Source: Mesorhizobium sp.
GTDB taxonomy: Bacteria; Pseudomonadota; Alphaproteobacteria; Rhizobiales; Rhizobiaceae
Assembly (NCBI GenBank): GCA_004020315.1
Contig: SAQG01000005.1
Span: 1 to 64,000, forward strand
DNA: 64,000 nt
Direction of reading: 5' to 3'
Positions 25,833 through 35,149 of the stretch are shown one piece after another. The notes under the pieces were generated by a model, which was not told the DNA's origin, ran no database searches, and was given only the letters and a program-made list of their open reading frames with translations. The position numbers and the translations under genes were made by a program. Each line of letters opens with the position of its first letter. Position 1 is the first letter of the stretch.

Positions 25833-26233
25833 TCACACCGCCAAACTGCCCTGCTCCACCTCCTCCGCATTAGGATCCCCGGGGCCGTCGCCCGAGCCAA
25901 TTCCACCAGCGTCACCGTCCGCCTTCCGACCCCGTCAAGCTGGCACACGATCAGCCCCTGCTCCTCGATATAGGTCAGCAGGCGCCGGGCGCGGCGCAGC
26001 GAGTGCGAGCCATAGGCGCGGGCGATCGCCGCGTCGCTCGGGCAGGGCCAGCCCTCCTTCGCCGCGCGGGCGATCATCATGAACACGCCCTGCATATCCT
26101 CGGGCAGCAGCGAGGCGCGCGCCGAGACATCCTGCCACGCGTCATCGCCTGCCATGTCGGAGCCGAGGCCGGCGCGGGCGCGCGTCAGCATGCGGCGGAA
26201 GGCGGGCAGGTCCGGCACGACCGAGGCGAGGCC
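25833..26233 (-). pseudogene. C-terminal fragment of a HerA-like ATPase (partial duplicate)
   Basis: This stretch matches the last 130 or so codons of the ATPase gene at 28070-29569. It includes LASVVPDLPAFRRMLTRARA, ASLLPEDMQGVFMMIARAAK and RRARRLLTYIEEQGLIVCQL. A one-base frameshift near 25880 alters the final 15 residues. The N-terminal ATPase domain is absent, so it cannot function. The homology ends abruptly near 26233. The copy lies about 2.24 kb from the parent in the same orientation, with a serine hydrolase gene between. Confidence 0.85.
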
Positions 26234-26456
26234 GGATGCCTGTTCGGAATGCCAAAGAGGCAAGAGGCAGAACCTTGGCCGCCTTTGAGCAGGCCGTGAG
26301 CAGCCATGAAGCGGGTCGGGCGCCGGCAAAGGTCGTCCTCAGGAGGCTAAGCGGTCGGCCGGAAATAGCCGATGTCGCGCTTGCCTTGCCACGAAACATG
26401 CCGTCCGTCAGGCCCCTCCACAGCGTTAATCATCGCGCACGTTCCCCAGCGCGAAA

Positions 26457-27608
26457 TCAGCGTGGAGCGATCTCTGCAACGAGATCGTTCGTCGTCTTGA
26501 CCCCAGCCATGAAGCCGGCGGCATTGAATTCGTTCATGACGAAGAAAGCGCCGACGCCGCGTGTCGGTGCAATCGCAACATAGAGAAACATCCCTTGCAG
26601 GCCGCCGCTCTTCTGGAGGATGAGCGGGCGATGCTCGTCGGGGAGCATGATGACCCATCCGAGACCCATGGCGTCCATCGGGCCGCCGTCATCCAGCCCC
26701 ACCACCGACGCGAGCCCGTCCCGGTACAAAAAAGCAGCGTGGTTCAAAAGGCGCAACTCGGCGCCGGCCGCGGAAGGCTTGTTGTCGACATGCCAGTTCA
26801 TCCAGCGCAGCAGGTCGCTTGCCGTCGAGTACAATCCACCGGCGCACTCCATGGCTGTGCTCGTCGGCACGATGGGCATGGCGCTGCCGTCGAAGTTATG
26901 GCCCTGCATCAGGCGCGGCTCGTCCTCCGGTCTTGGGTTGAAAACCGTGTCTTTCATGCCGAGGGGATCGAGGACACGCTCCCGAAGCACCTCGGCATAG
27001 GGCTTTCCCGAGACATTCGCGAGCGCCGCTCCGAGGAGGTCGTATCCGAAGTTCGAATAGAGAACGGCGGTGCCCGGCGCGAACAGCAGCGGATTATCCT
27101 TGAGGGCGGCAATCTGCGCCTCTTTGGTGTTCGTCGAGAAAGGGTCGGAGGGGGGCGCCTCGGCCACTGGCACCTCCCGCGGAAGGCCGGAAGCTTGCGC
27201 GACGAGATCGATCAGGCGGAGGGCGCGGCCATCTTTCTCAGGGAGCGTGACGTCCCAGCCAAGGCGATCCTGCAGCCGGTCGGTGAGCTGTACCTTGCCG
27301 TCGATCGCCAGCGAGGAAAGCACGCTGCCGCAGAACACTTTGCTCACGGACGCGATGCGGAACATTGTGTCGCCGTCGGGCACTTTTTCACTCCCGTCGG
27401 CAACCTTGCCGAAACCGGCCAAGGCCGTCTCGCCGTTGCGCACGGCGCCGAAGATCAGGCCAGGCACCTCGGTGGAGAGATACAGGATCGTACCGTTGAA
27501 CTGCACCGCTTCCGTCAGCAGCTTGTCCTCGGCATGTCCATAAGAGGTAAGGGCTGCGATTGCCGTCAAAGTGATAGCCATAAGTCGGCGCGATCGAGAC
27601 AAACGCAT
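26457..27608 (-). CDS. Serine hydrolase, class C beta-lactamase/AmpH-like
   Basis: 383 residues. A signal peptide (MRLSRSRRLMAITLTAIAAL) precedes a penicillin-binding-protein-like fold. Catalytic S87-x-x-K90 (RIASVSK), Y184-S-N186 (LYSNFGYD) and a K333-S-G335 motif in place of KTG fit AmpH-type D-alanyl-D-alanine carboxypeptidases and esterases better than true AmpC. It likely acts on peptidoglycan fragments in the periplasm. Start ATG 27608 was chosen for the signal peptide, with AAAGGA upstream. The gene lies between two copies of HerA-like ATPase sequence. Confidence 0.9.
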   Translation of the reverse strand: MRLSRSRRLMAITLTAIAALTSYGHAEDKLLTEAVQFNGTILYLSTEVPGLIFGAVRNGETALAGFGKVADGSEKVPDGDTMFRIASVSKVFCGSVLSSLAIDGKVQLTDRLQDRLGWDVTLPEKDGRALRLIDLVAQASGLPREVPVAEAPPSDPFSTNTKEAQIAALKDNPLLFAPGTAVLYSNFGYDLLGAALANVSGKPYAEVLRERVLDPLGMKDTVFNPRPEDEPRLMQGHNFDGSAMPIVPTSTAMECAGGLYSTASDLLRWMNWHVDNKPSAAGAELRLLNHAAFLYRDGLASVVGLDDGGPMDAMGLGWVIMLPDEHRPLILQKSGGLQGMFLYVAIAPTRGVGAFFVMNEFNAAGFMAGVKTTNDLVAEIAPR

Positions 27609-28069
27609 TGCCAAAATCCTTTGATGAAGCTGCAGAATAAAATCTTCGGAAAAAGGGCCGCCGCGTAGTATCTTACCATCTCTCCAGAAGCAGGAGGTGT
27701 CAACAGAATGAACCGAAGGGGTAATTGGCGGCGGTAGCGTAGTTTCGGCGGCTATTTGCGCTACAGTCCTACCGTATTTCTTGTCCTTCGTCAGTTGATC
27801 GGGGCTGATCTCTTCATTAGCAAACCGACCCGCGGGTAATTTAGAAGATATATGCGCCGTCGGCAGGAGGGAGTGCTGTAGCATCGAACAACTTACACCA
27901 GGCGGATCTGCGTCGCGCCAATCGTCGTCGTATGATGAAGACCGGGCAGAAGAGGCTGTGGCGGGCCAGCGAGGCCCTATCTGCGCAAAAAAGACTCGCC
28001 GCTGTACCTGCCGCTTAGCCATACATCGCCTTGATGCGTGGCATTCCCTTTGCGCGCTCGGCCGCCGCC
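27609..28069. other. Gene-free spacer
   Basis: About 460 bp between the serine hydrolase start and the HerA-like ATPase stop. No recognisable gene, strong repeat or terminator is visible. A short frame MMKTGQKRLWRASEALSAQK on the plus strand ends within 30 codons and has no supporting context. Confidence 0.45.
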
Positions 28070-29569
28070 TCACAGCGCCAGACTCCCCCGCTCCGCCTCC
28101 TCGGCGTTGGGATCGCCCGGTGCCGTTGCCCAGGCGAGTTCGACGAGCGTCACGATGCGTCGGCCAAGCCCGTCGAGCTGGCACACGATCAGTCCCTGCT
28201 CCTCGATATAGGTCAGCAGGCGCCGGGCGCGGCGCAGCGAGTGCGAGCCGTAGGCGCGGGCGATCGCCGCGTCGCTCGGGCAGGGCCAGCCTTCCTTCGC
28301 CGCGCGGGCGATCATCATGAACACGCCCTGCATATCCTCGGGCAGCAGCGAGGCGCGCACCGAGACATCCTGCCAGGCGTCATCCCCTGCCATATCGGAG
28401 CCCAGCCCGGCGCGGGCGCGCGTCAGCATGCGGCGGAACTCCGGCAGATCCGGCACGACCGAGGCGAGGCCCTCGATCCGGCAGCGGACCACGAATTCCT
28501 GGTAAAGCACGCCGATGACACGGAAGCCCGCATCAGGCTGCGCCAGGACGGCGCGCAGGACACGGTCGACGCGCTCACGCCGCTCCGCCAGGTCCTCGGC
28601 GCTGATTGGCGGCTCCACCGGTTCGGGGCGGATTTCCAGCGCGGCGGATTTCGCCGCCATCAGCTGATCGAGCAGGTCCGGCGACGACCGGCGCTGCGGC
28701 CGGACAGTTTCCGGCGGCGGGGCTGCCAGGATGATGGCGCGTGCGTCCTCAAGGGCTGCTTCCGGCAGCGGCATCAGCCGCGGGGTGCCATTGCGCGGAC
28801 TTGTATCGGTCGGGCCGATGCGCAAGCCCAGCGGACGGCGCGACAGCGCCGGGCCCAGCGCCATGAATTGCCCGCGCTCCAGGTCGCGAAAAGCCTCCGC
28901 CTGTCGCCGCTCCATGCCCAGAAGGTCGGCGGCGCGCGCCATGTCGATATCGAGAAAGGTTCGGCCCATGAGGAAATTGGAAGCCTCGGCGGCGACGTTC
29001 TTGGCGAGCTTGGCCAATCGCTGGGTGGCGATGATCCCGGCCAGCCCGCGTTTGCGGCCACGGCACATCAGGTTGGTCATGGCGCCGAGCGAGAGTTTGC
29101 GTGCCTCGTCCGAAACCTCGCCTGCCACTGCCGGCGCGAACAGCTGCGCCTCGTCCACAACCACCAGCATCGGATACCAATGGTCGCGGGCGACCTCGAA
29201 AAGCCCGCCGAGAAAGGCGGCGGCGCGCCGCATCTGGTTCTCGGCGTCGAGCCCTTCGAGATTGAGCACCGTCGAGACGCGGTGGATGCGCGCCCGCTCG
29301 CCGGCGCTCTGCAGGCCGCGCTCGGTATGCTCCTCGGCATCGATCACCAAATGGCCGAACCGGTCGCCCAGCGAGACGAAGTCGCCTTCGGGGTCGATGA
29401 TGGTCTGCTGCACCCAGGGGGCACTCTGCTCCAGCAGCCGGCGCAGCAGATGCGATTTGCCGGAGCCGGAATTGCCCTGTACCAAAAGGCGGGTCGCCAG
29501 CAGCTCCTCAAGATCCAGCGCTGCCGGGGCGCCTGCGGTCGTGTGGCCCATCTCGATCGCAACGGTCAT
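28070..29569 (-). CDS. HerA-like ATPase (DUF87-type ATP-binding protein)
   Basis: 499 residues. Walker A is GNSGSGKS (G32-S39) and Walker B is MLVVVDEAQLF (D139-E140). The GRKRGLAGIIATQRLAKLAK segment carries the sensor/arginine region of HerA/FtsK-type ATPases. The C-terminal 130 residues form a helical winged-helix-like domain (SHSLRRARRLLTYIEEQGLI). The role is unknown; HerA relatives act in DNA translocation or processing. ATG 29569 fits better than 29653. A fragment of its C-terminus is duplicated at 25833-26233. Confidence 0.88.
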   Translation of the reverse strand: MTVAIEMGHTTAGAPAALDLEELLATRLLVQGNSGSGKSHLLRRLLEQSAPWVQQTIIDPEGDFVSLGDRFGHLVIDAEEHTERGLQSAGERARIHRVSTVLNLEGLDAENQMRRAAAFLGGLFEVARDHWYPMLVVVDEAQLFAPAVAGEVSDEARKLSLGAMTNLMCRGRKRGLAGIIATQRLAKLAKNVAAEASNFLMGRTFLDIDMARAADLLGMERRQAEAFRDLERGQFMALGPALSRRPLGLRIGPTDTSPRNGTPRLMPLPEAALEDARAIILAAPPPETVRPQRRSSPDLLDQLMAAKSAALEIRPEPVEPPISAEDLAERRERVDRVLRAVLAQPDAGFRVIGVLYQEFVVRCRIEGLASVVPDLPEFRRMLTRARAGLGSDMAGDDAWQDVSVRASLLPEDMQGVFMMIARAAKEGWPCPSDAAIARAYGSHSLRRARRLLTYIEEQGLIVCQLDGLGRRIVTLVELAWATAPGDPNAEEAERGSLAL

Positions 29570-29675
29570 GTCTCGACTCTCCTTGGGGAGAGGGCTTATC
29601 AACCGCATCACAGCCCGTCGAGCGCCCATGGCCGGCCGCTCGCTGTTGCGCACAAGCTGGTCGCTGCACGCGGTG

Positions 29676-30908
29676 TCAGTTCGCTGACGTAAGCATCACG
29701 GGTTCATGCGCGAGGCGCTGCCTTCTGATCAGGATGATTGCCGAGAAAGCCAGTATGCCGAGCATGCCGACCGCAGCGGTCAACCAGAGCGACGGCTGGA
29801 CGCCGATGCCTGCCATCGCCATGGCAAGGGCAAACGGTGCAAGCGCTGACGAGAACTGGCGCGCGGCCGTCACCCAGCCGAGCCGGGCGCCGTAGCGCTC
29901 CCGCCCGAACAGCTCCAGGGGCAGCGTGCCGCCGACGATGCTGGCGAGGCCCGAGCCCAATCCAAACAGGATGACGAAGGCGACGGCGCCGGCCACCGAT
30001 GGCGTCGTCGCCAGCAGGGCGGCAAGGCCGAGCGGCAACAGTGTAGCGCCGATCACCGCGAGCCAGGTCTGTGCCAGCCAGCCGCCGAACAGCATGTTGA
30101 TCAAACGGCTCGCCACCTGGGACGGCCCGAAAAGCGTGGTTACGACGAGCCCGGCAGAGCCAAGCCCGAGCGCCGTCGTCAGCGGCACCATGTGAACGAG
30201 GATCGAGGACAGCACGAAGCCCTCGACCGCGAAGCCGCCAAGCATAAGCAGAAACACTCTGCTGCGGTCGCGCGAGGCAACCGGACCGCCGGCCGACCCG
30301 ATGGCCGCAGATATAGCCGAAGCGTTTTTGTCCGCCCGACGCGACAGCCGCGCCAGCCAGGCATGGATGGGAAGGCAGATGGCGACATTGATGCCGGCAA
30401 AGACCAGATAGACCTCGCGCCAGGTCAGGTATTCGTGCAGCGCAGCCGTCAGCGGCCAGAACAGGGTGGAGGCGAACCCGGCGATCAGCGTCAGATGGGT
30501 GATGCTGCGCTGCGCCTTGGCTCCGCCGATCTGGACGATAGCGACGAAAGCAGCGCTGTAGAGCACGAAGGCGGACGCCAGTTCCATCGTCACCAGGGCC
30601 AGCACAAAGGTCACCCGGCCGGGTGCTGCCGCGCAAGCGACAAGCGCTGCTGCGGCAGCAGCCGAACCAAAGGTCATCACCCGGCCGGCGCCGAAGCGGT
30701 CGGCCCAGCGCCCGGCTGTCGGCGCAAACAGGCCACCCACCAGAAGCGACGCCGACAAGGCGCCGAAAACCCATTGTTCCGGCCAGGCGAGCTCAAGCGC
30801 GATGGACGGCACCAGGATGCTAAAACTGTAATAGAGCGTGCCGTAGCCGATGATCTGCGTCAGCCCCAACGCCCAGAGTGCGGCAGCCGGGACTTTCCGG
30901 TCGCTCAT
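29676..30908 (-). CDS. MFS transporter of the arsenic operon
   Basis: 410 residues with about 12 hydrophobic segments. The MFS motif A-like loop PTAGRWADRFGAGRVMTFGS follows the second helix. It overlaps the FAD oxidoreductase stop by 4 nt (ATGA), so it belongs to the ars operon. MFS carriers in this position include arsenite exporters of the ArsK type, and that is the favoured role since no ArsB or Acr3 is present. Substrate identity is inferred from context only. Confidence 0.85.
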   Translation of the reverse strand: MSDRKVPAAALWALGLTQIIGYGTLYYSFSILVPSIALELAWPEQWVFGALSASLLVGGLFAPTAGRWADRFGAGRVMTFGSAAAAAALVACAAAPGRVTFVLALVTMELASAFVLYSAAFVAIVQIGGAKAQRSITHLTLIAGFASTLFWPLTAALHEYLTWREVYLVFAGINVAICLPIHAWLARLSRRADKNASAISAAIGSAGGPVASRDRSRVFLLMLGGFAVEGFVLSSILVHMVPLTTALGLGSAGLVVTTLFGPSQVASRLINMLFGGWLAQTWLAVIGATLLPLGLAALLATTPSVAGAVAFVILFGLGSGLASIVGGTLPLELFGRERYGARLGWVTAARQFSSALAPFALAMAMAGIGVQPSLWLTAAVGMLGILAFSAIILIRRQRLAHEPVMLTSAN

Positions 30909-32344
30909 CGAGCGGCATCCGCGATCTCGAGATCGCCGCTGCGCGCTGCTGCGATTGTCGGCGTGCTGCCGCAGCCGCAGCCTGACTTGCCGCTCGCCTT
31001 TGCCTTGGCGTCGTCGACACAGCAGGCGTCGACAGCAGCCGGCGCCGGCCCGCCGCAGCAGCCTTGAGATGACGTGCCTGAGATAGAGACCGGCACAGCG
31101 CAGACGCCGGTCTCGGGCAACACCAGCTGCACGGCATCGGCGGCCGCCATGTCGCCGGCGATCGCCGCGGCGACCGAGCGGACCTGCTCATAGCCGGTCA
31201 GCAACAGGAAAGTTGGCGCCCGGCCATAGCTTTTGACGCCGACCGTGTAGAAATCGGGCTCGGGGTGGCTGAGCTCGCGGTGACCATGCGGCGGGACATC
31301 GCCGCAAGAGTGCTCGTTGGGATCGATGAGCGGCCCCAGCGCCTTGACGCCTTCGAGCCACGGATCGAGGTCCAGCCGAAGCTCCCGGGTCAAGACGAGA
31401 TCGGGGCGCTGACCCGTCGCGGCGATGATCCTGTCGACGAGACCGAGCGTGCGCAATCCGTCCTTTGTCTGACCTTCGATCACCAGCCGGCCGTCGACCT
31501 CGCGAATGGCAACCGTGGCAAAGTCCGTCACCAGCCGCACACGCCCGCTTTCGGCGAGCTCCCGAACATCGGAGCCAAGCTCGCCGCGCGCCGGCAGCGC
31601 GTCGGCATCGCCGCCACCGTAGATGCGGACAAGGTCGGTGCTGCGCGTCGCCCATAGTGCCGAGGTGCCCGGTTGGGTTTGCGCAAGCTCCGCCAATTCG
31701 AGCAACGCATTGGCAGCGGAATGGCCGGAACCGGCCACCAGCGTCGTGCGGCCTGCATAGAGATGTCGGTCCCGTCCGAGAATATCCGGTATGCCGTAGG
31801 CGATGCGGTCTCCAAATTCCCTCTCGCCTTCGGCCGGCAGGCCGCCCGCGCCAAGCGGGTTCGGCGTCTGCCAGGTGCCGGACGCATCGATGACCGCACG
31901 CGCGCTGTCCCGGCGCGTGCCCTCCGCCGTTTCGACCAGGAGCATGAACGGCCGCGTCTCGCGCGCCCTGCTCAAAACCTTGTCGGTGCCCCACCGGGAA
32001 ATGGCGACGACGCGGGCATTGGTCTCGATCGACGGCGCCAGTTCGGAAAGCTTTGCCAGCGGCGCGAGATAGTGGTCGACGATCTCATCGGCGGTGGGGA
32101 ATGCCTCCGGCTCGGGCATCTGCCAGCCGTGGCTCTCGAGAAGTTTTCGGGCGACCGCATCGACACAATAGCGCCACGGCGTGAAAACCCGCACATGGCC
32201 CCAATCCAGAAGGTTCGACCCGACGGCGGAACCGGCCTCGTAAAGCTTGACCGGGAGACCGCGGCTGACGAGCTGGGCGGCTGCGGCCAAGCCGACAGGT
32301 CCGCCGCCGATGATGGCGACCGGGAGATCGTTTTCAGAAACCAT
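30905..32344 (-). CDS. FAD-dependent monooxygenase-like oxidoreductase with Cys-rich tail (ArsO-like)
   Basis: 479 residues. The FAD-binding motif is VAIIGGGPVGLAAAAQL at residues 9-25. An NAD(P)-binding GSGHSAANALLELA and a late IIAATGQRPDLVL follow the flavin monooxygenase plan. The last 50 or so residues are unusual: QGCCGGPAP, ACCVDD and KSGCGCGS place eight cysteines in a short tail, suited to binding arsenite or a metal. It is probably involved in oxidation of an arsenic species or thiol. A candidate ArsR site lies 16 bp upstream of ATG 32344. Confidence 0.85.
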   Translation of the reverse strand: MVSENDLPVAIIGGGPVGLAAAAQLVSRGLPVKLYEAGSAVGSNLLDWGHVRVFTPWRYCVDAVARKLLESHGWQMPEPEAFPTADEIVDHYLAPLAKLSELAPSIETNARVVAISRWGTDKVLSRARETRPFMLLVETAEGTRRDSARAVIDASGTWQTPNPLGAGGLPAEGEREFGDRIAYGIPDILGRDRHLYAGRTTLVAGSGHSAANALLELAELAQTQPGTSALWATRSTDLVRIYGGGDADALPARGELGSDVRELAESGRVRLVTDFATVAIREVDGRLVIEGQTKDGLRTLGLVDRIIAATGQRPDLVLTRELRLDLDPWLEGVKALGPLIDPNEHSCGDVPPHGHRELSHPEPDFYTVGVKSYGRAPTFLLLTGYEQVRSVAAAIAGDMAAADAVQLVLPETGVCAVPVSISGTSSQGCCGGPAPAAVDACCVDDAKAKASGKSGCGCGSTPTIAAARSGDLEIADAAR

Positions 32345-32359
32345 GATGCACCTTCTATC

Positions 32360-32377
32360 TTTCCAGAATTATGGAAA
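32360..32377. promoter_or_regulatory. Candidate ArsR operator upstream of the FAD oxidoreductase
   Basis: TTTCCA-GAATTA-TGGAAA is a perfect 6-bp inverted repeat. Its centre CCAGAATTATGG matches the site before the first arsR (CCGGAATTATGG) at 11 of 12 positions, which suggests one regulator controls both promoters. Confidence 0.6.
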
Positions 32378-32395
32378 TTTGGCCAAAAAAAGGAG

Positions 32396-32716
32396 TTACG
32401 CAGTAGCCTCGCCGACAGCCGGCCCGCATGCGGCATCGGCACAGCATTCGTCGGCAAGAAAGCCGAGGAGATCGTTCATCACTGGATAATTGGCACGGCA
32501 GATCAGCGTCGTTGCCTGGCGTTCCTGGGTCACCAGGCCGGTCAGGATCAGCCGATGGAGATGATGCGACAGCGTCGACGCGGCGATGCCGAGGGTTTCC
32601 TGCAGGTAACCGACCGGTCGTCCGGTTTCGCCGGTCCTCACCAGCGTACGGTAGAGGTTGAGCCGCGTCGGATTGCCGAGCGCCTCGAGCTGTTTTGCCG
32701 CTTGTTCGAGTTTCAT
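32396..32716 (-). CDS. arsR: ArsR-family regulator (internal copy)
   Basis: 106 residues from ATG 32716. The winged helix LEALGNPTRLNLYRTLVRTG and IAASTLSHHLHRLILTGLVT is typical of ArsR/SmtB repressors. The C-terminus FLADECCADAACGP carries three cysteines that could sense As(III). An inverted repeat 40 bp upstream is a possible autoregulatory site. It lies between arsH and the FAD oxidoreductase and differs clearly from the other ArsR. Confidence 0.92.
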   Translation of the reverse strand: MKLEQAAKQLEALGNPTRLNLYRTLVRTGETGRPVGYLQETLGIAASTLSHHLHRLILTGLVTQERQATTLICRANYPVMNDLLGFLADECCADAACGPAVGEATA

Positions 32717-32755
32717 GGAAATAAGGTAGCGCTGAGACAACGCCACGTCAATACT

Positions 32756-32775
32756 ATTTCGACCATTTTCGAAAT
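32756..32775. promoter_or_regulatory. Candidate operator of the internal arsR
   Basis: ATTTCGA (32756-32762) and TCGAAAT (32769-32775) form a perfect 7-bp inverted repeat with a 6-base spacer. It sits in the 77-bp gap between arsH and this arsR. It is unlike the CCRGAATTATGG site, which fits a second regulator. Confidence 0.5.
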
Positions 32776-32793
32776 AAAGAAGGCACACCCGCC

Positions 32794-33510
32794 TCAGATC
32801 GACCGCTGATTGACCCGTTTGGCAACCTCTTCGGCGCTTTCGACGCGCTCGGAATAGCGATCCGTGAGATAGGCGGATCGATCACGCATGAGCAGCGTGA
32901 ACTTCATCAGCTCCTCCATCACGTCGACGATCCTGACATAGTACGGCGACGGCTTCATGCGGCCGGCCTCATCGAACTCGTTGAAAGCCTTGGCCACCGA
33001 CGACTGGTTGGGAATGGTGACCATCCGCATCCAGCGGCCGAGCATGCGAAGCTGGTTGACGGCGTTGAAGCTCTGCGAGCCGCCGGAAACCTGCATCACC
33101 GCGAGCGTGCGGCCTTGCGTTGTCCTGACGCCGCCGGCCGAGAGCGGCAGCCAGTCGATCTGCGCCTTCATGACTCCTGTCATCGAACCATGCCGCTCCG
33201 GCGAGCACCAGACCTGCGCTTCCGACCAGATCGACAGGTCTCGCAGCTCCTGGACTTTGGGGTGGTCGGCCGAGGTCGAATCCGGCAGCGGCAGGCCAGA
33301 GGGATTGTAGATGCGCACCTCGGCGCCCAGGCGGCGCAAAATGCGAGCCGCCTCCTCGGCCGCGAGCCGGGAATAGGACCGCTCGCGCAACGAGCCGTAG
33401 AGCATCAGCACGCGAGGCTTGTGGATCGACCGCGGCACGTCCAGCAGCGCCTGCAGGTCGATCGGCCGGAACCGGTCTTCGTCCACGTTTGGCAGGGAGT
33501 CTTCGGGCAC
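32794..33510 (-). CDS. arsH: ArsH NADPH-dependent FMN reductase
   Basis: 238 residues from GTG 33510. The flavodoxin-like fold shows [23 protein letters not shown], the ArsH signature, then [20 protein letters not shown] and the [16 protein letters not shown] loop. ArsH oxidises trivalent organoarsenicals and reduces quinones or metals. GTG 33510 starts just after the arsC stop; TTG 33522 overlapping arsC is an alternative. An upstream ATG at 33627 would read through arsC in another frame and is rejected. Confidence 0.94.
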   Translation of the reverse strand: MPEDSLPNVDEDRFRPIDLQALLDVPRSIHKPRVLMLYGSLRERSYSRLAAEEAARILRRLGAEVRIYNPSGLPLPDSTSADHPKVQELRDLSIWSEAQVWCSPERHGSMTGVMKAQIDWLPLSAGGVRTTQGRTLAVMQVSGGSQSFNAVNQLRMLGRWMRMVTIPNQSSVAKAFNEFDEAGRMKPSPYYVRIVDVMEELMKFTLLMRDRSAYLTDRYSERVESAEEVAKRVNQRSI

Positions 33511-33514
33511 AAGG

Positions 33515-33937
33515 TCAGGCAACGCGCTTGCCCTGCTCGTCGATGACGACCTCGCCGTCCTCCTTGGTGAACGGCCCGATGTCAGGATTGGGCAAGATGT
33601 CGAGAACCGCTTCGGACGGCCGTGCAAGCATGGTGCCGAGCGGCGTCACCACGATCGGCCGGTTGATCAGGATCGGATGCGCCAGCATGAAATCGACGAT
33701 CTCGCCGTCGGTCCATTTGGGATCGCCGAGATTGAGCTCGGCGTACGGCGTACCCTTCTCGCGCAGCAATTCGCGCGGCGTCATCCCCATCGCCGCGATC
33801 AGCTCGACCAGCCGTTCGCGCGACGGCGGATTTTTCAGATACTCGATCACCTCAGGCTCTTCGCCGGACTGCCTGATGATGGCGAGCGTGTTGCGCGAGG
33901 TGCCGCAGTCGGGATTGTGGTAGATGGTGATGCTCAT
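33515..33937 (-). CDS. arsC: Arsenate reductase, glutaredoxin-dependent
   Basis: 140 residues. The catalytic Cys11 lies in [14 protein letters not shown], and the arsenate-binding arginine region [16 protein letters not shown] follows. It reduces As(V) to As(III) with glutathione and glutaredoxin. It overlaps the aqpS stop by 4 nt (ATGA), so it is tightly coupled to the channel. The operon also holds a thioredoxin-type ArsC. Confidence 0.96.
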   Translation of the reverse strand: MSITIYHNPDCGTSRNTLAIIRQSGEEPEVIEYLKNPPSRERLVELIAAMGMTPRELLREKGTPYAELNLGDPKWTDGEIVDFMLAHPILINRPIVVTPLGTMLARPSEAVLDILPNPDIGPFTKEDGEVVIDEQGKRVA

Positions 33938-34623
33938 TTCGAGGCTCTCATCTGTCTGATTGTTTTGGGGTCAGCGAGCAGCCATCCTGCCAAGGCCATG
34001 GCGAGCAGCGCACCCAGCAGTTCGGCGACGATGAACGCCGGCAGATCTATCGGCCGGATGCCCGCGAACGTGTTGGAAACCGCCCGCGCAATGGCGACCG
34101 CCGGATTGGCGAAGGACGTCGATGCGGTGAACCAATAGGCCGCGGTGATGTAAAGGCCGACCAGCCAGGGAATCGCATCCGAGCGGAAGCGAATGCCCGC
34201 AAGAATGGTGAAGACCAGACCGAACGCGGCCACCAACTCCGCGAACCATTGTCCATTTCCGGTCCGCACGGTTTGCGAGATCTGTAGGATCGGCAGTTCG
34301 AACATGGCATGCGCCAGCAGCGTTCCGGCGATACCGCCGACAATCTGGGCGACCACGTAGGCCAAAGCTGCGGTTGCCTCTATTTCCCGCCGAAGGGCAA
34401 AAACCAGCGTCACCGCCGGATTGAAATGCGCCCCGGAAATCGGTCCGAGTATGGTGATCAGCACCACCAGGATCGCTCCAGTCGGCAACGTGTTGCCGAG
34501 CAGGGAAACGGCGACGTCGCCCGTCAGACGATCCGCCATGATCCCGGACCCGACGACCGTCGCGACCAGCATCGCCGTGCCGAGTGCTTCCGCGACAATG
34601 CGGCGGGACAGGTCAGCCGCCAC
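33934..34623 (-). CDS. aqpS: Aquaglyceroporin AqpS (arsenite channel)
   Basis: About 229 residues with six transmembrane helices. The two NPA boxes occur in SGAHFNPAVTL and SFANPAVAI. In rhizobia, AqpS lets As(III) made by ArsC leave down its gradient, replacing ArsB. GTG 34623 begins 4 nt after the upstream arsC stop. ATG 34665 or 34662 would overlap that gene by over 30 nt and add a polar stretch, so it is the less likely start. The gene is coupled to arsC (ATGA). Confidence 0.9.
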   Translation of the reverse strand: MAADLSRRIVAEALGTAMLVATVVGSGIMADRLTGDVAVSLLGNTLPTGAILVVLITILGPISGAHFNPAVTLVFALRREIEATAALAYVVAQIVGGIAGTLLAHAMFELPILQISQTVRTGNGQWFAELVAAFGLVFTILAGIRFRSDAIPWLVGLYITAAYWFTASTSFANPAVAIARAVSNTFAGIRPIDLPAFIVAELLGALLAMALAGWLLADPKTIRQMRASK

Positions 34624-34627
34624 GGCC

Positions 34628-35134
34628 TTAGCCGGCTTTCGGAAGATCGCGGCCGATTTCATCAAGCCGTTTCTGCAGGGCGAGCTTGTCGATCGTGTTC
34701 ATCGGCAGGCTGACGAAGATCGAGATCCGGTTGTTGAGCATGCGGTAGGCTTCGGCGAAGGCCAGATGCTTTTCGGCGTCGGTGCCTTCCGCGGCGGCCG
34801 GGTCCGGCACCCCCCAATGCGCCGTCATCGGCTGTCCCGGCCAGACCGGGCAGGATTCATTGGCCGCGTTGTCGCATACCGTGAAAACGAAATTCATCTC
34901 GGGGGCGCCGGGAGCCGCGAATTCCTGCCAGTCCTTCGAACGGGCGAAGGACGTGTCGTGGTTGAGGGTTTTCAAAAGCTGGAGCGCGTAGGGATGGACC
35001 TCTCCCTTCGGGTGCGATCCGGCCGAATAGGCCCTGAACTTGCCGGCGCCGACACGGTTCAGGATCGCTTCGGCGAGGATCGACCTTGCCGAATTGCCGG
35101 TGCAGAGAAAAAGCACGTTGTATGGCTCGCTCAT
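34628..35134 (-). CDS. arsC: Arsenate reductase, thioredoxin/LMW-phosphatase type
   Basis: 168 residues of the low-molecular-weight tyrosine phosphatase fold. The P-loop is LFLCTGNSARS with nucleophile Cys11. The redox cysteines are C87 (FTVCDNAANES) and C95 (CPVWPG). It reduces arsenate through a Cys relay recycled by thioredoxin. It is the second gene of the operon, 15 bp after arsR. Having this type together with the glutaredoxin type gives the cell two independent electron sources. Confidence 0.95.
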   Translation of the reverse strand: MSEPYNVLFLCTGNSARSILAEAILNRVGAGKFRAYSAGSHPKGEVHPYALQLLKTLNHDTSFARSKDWQEFAAPGAPEMNFVFTVCDNAANESCPVWPGQPMTAHWGVPDPAAAEGTDAEKHLAFAEAYRMLNNRISIFVSLPMNTIDKLALQKRLDEIGRDLPKAG

Positions 35135-35149
35135 GGCGTAGTCCTCCCT

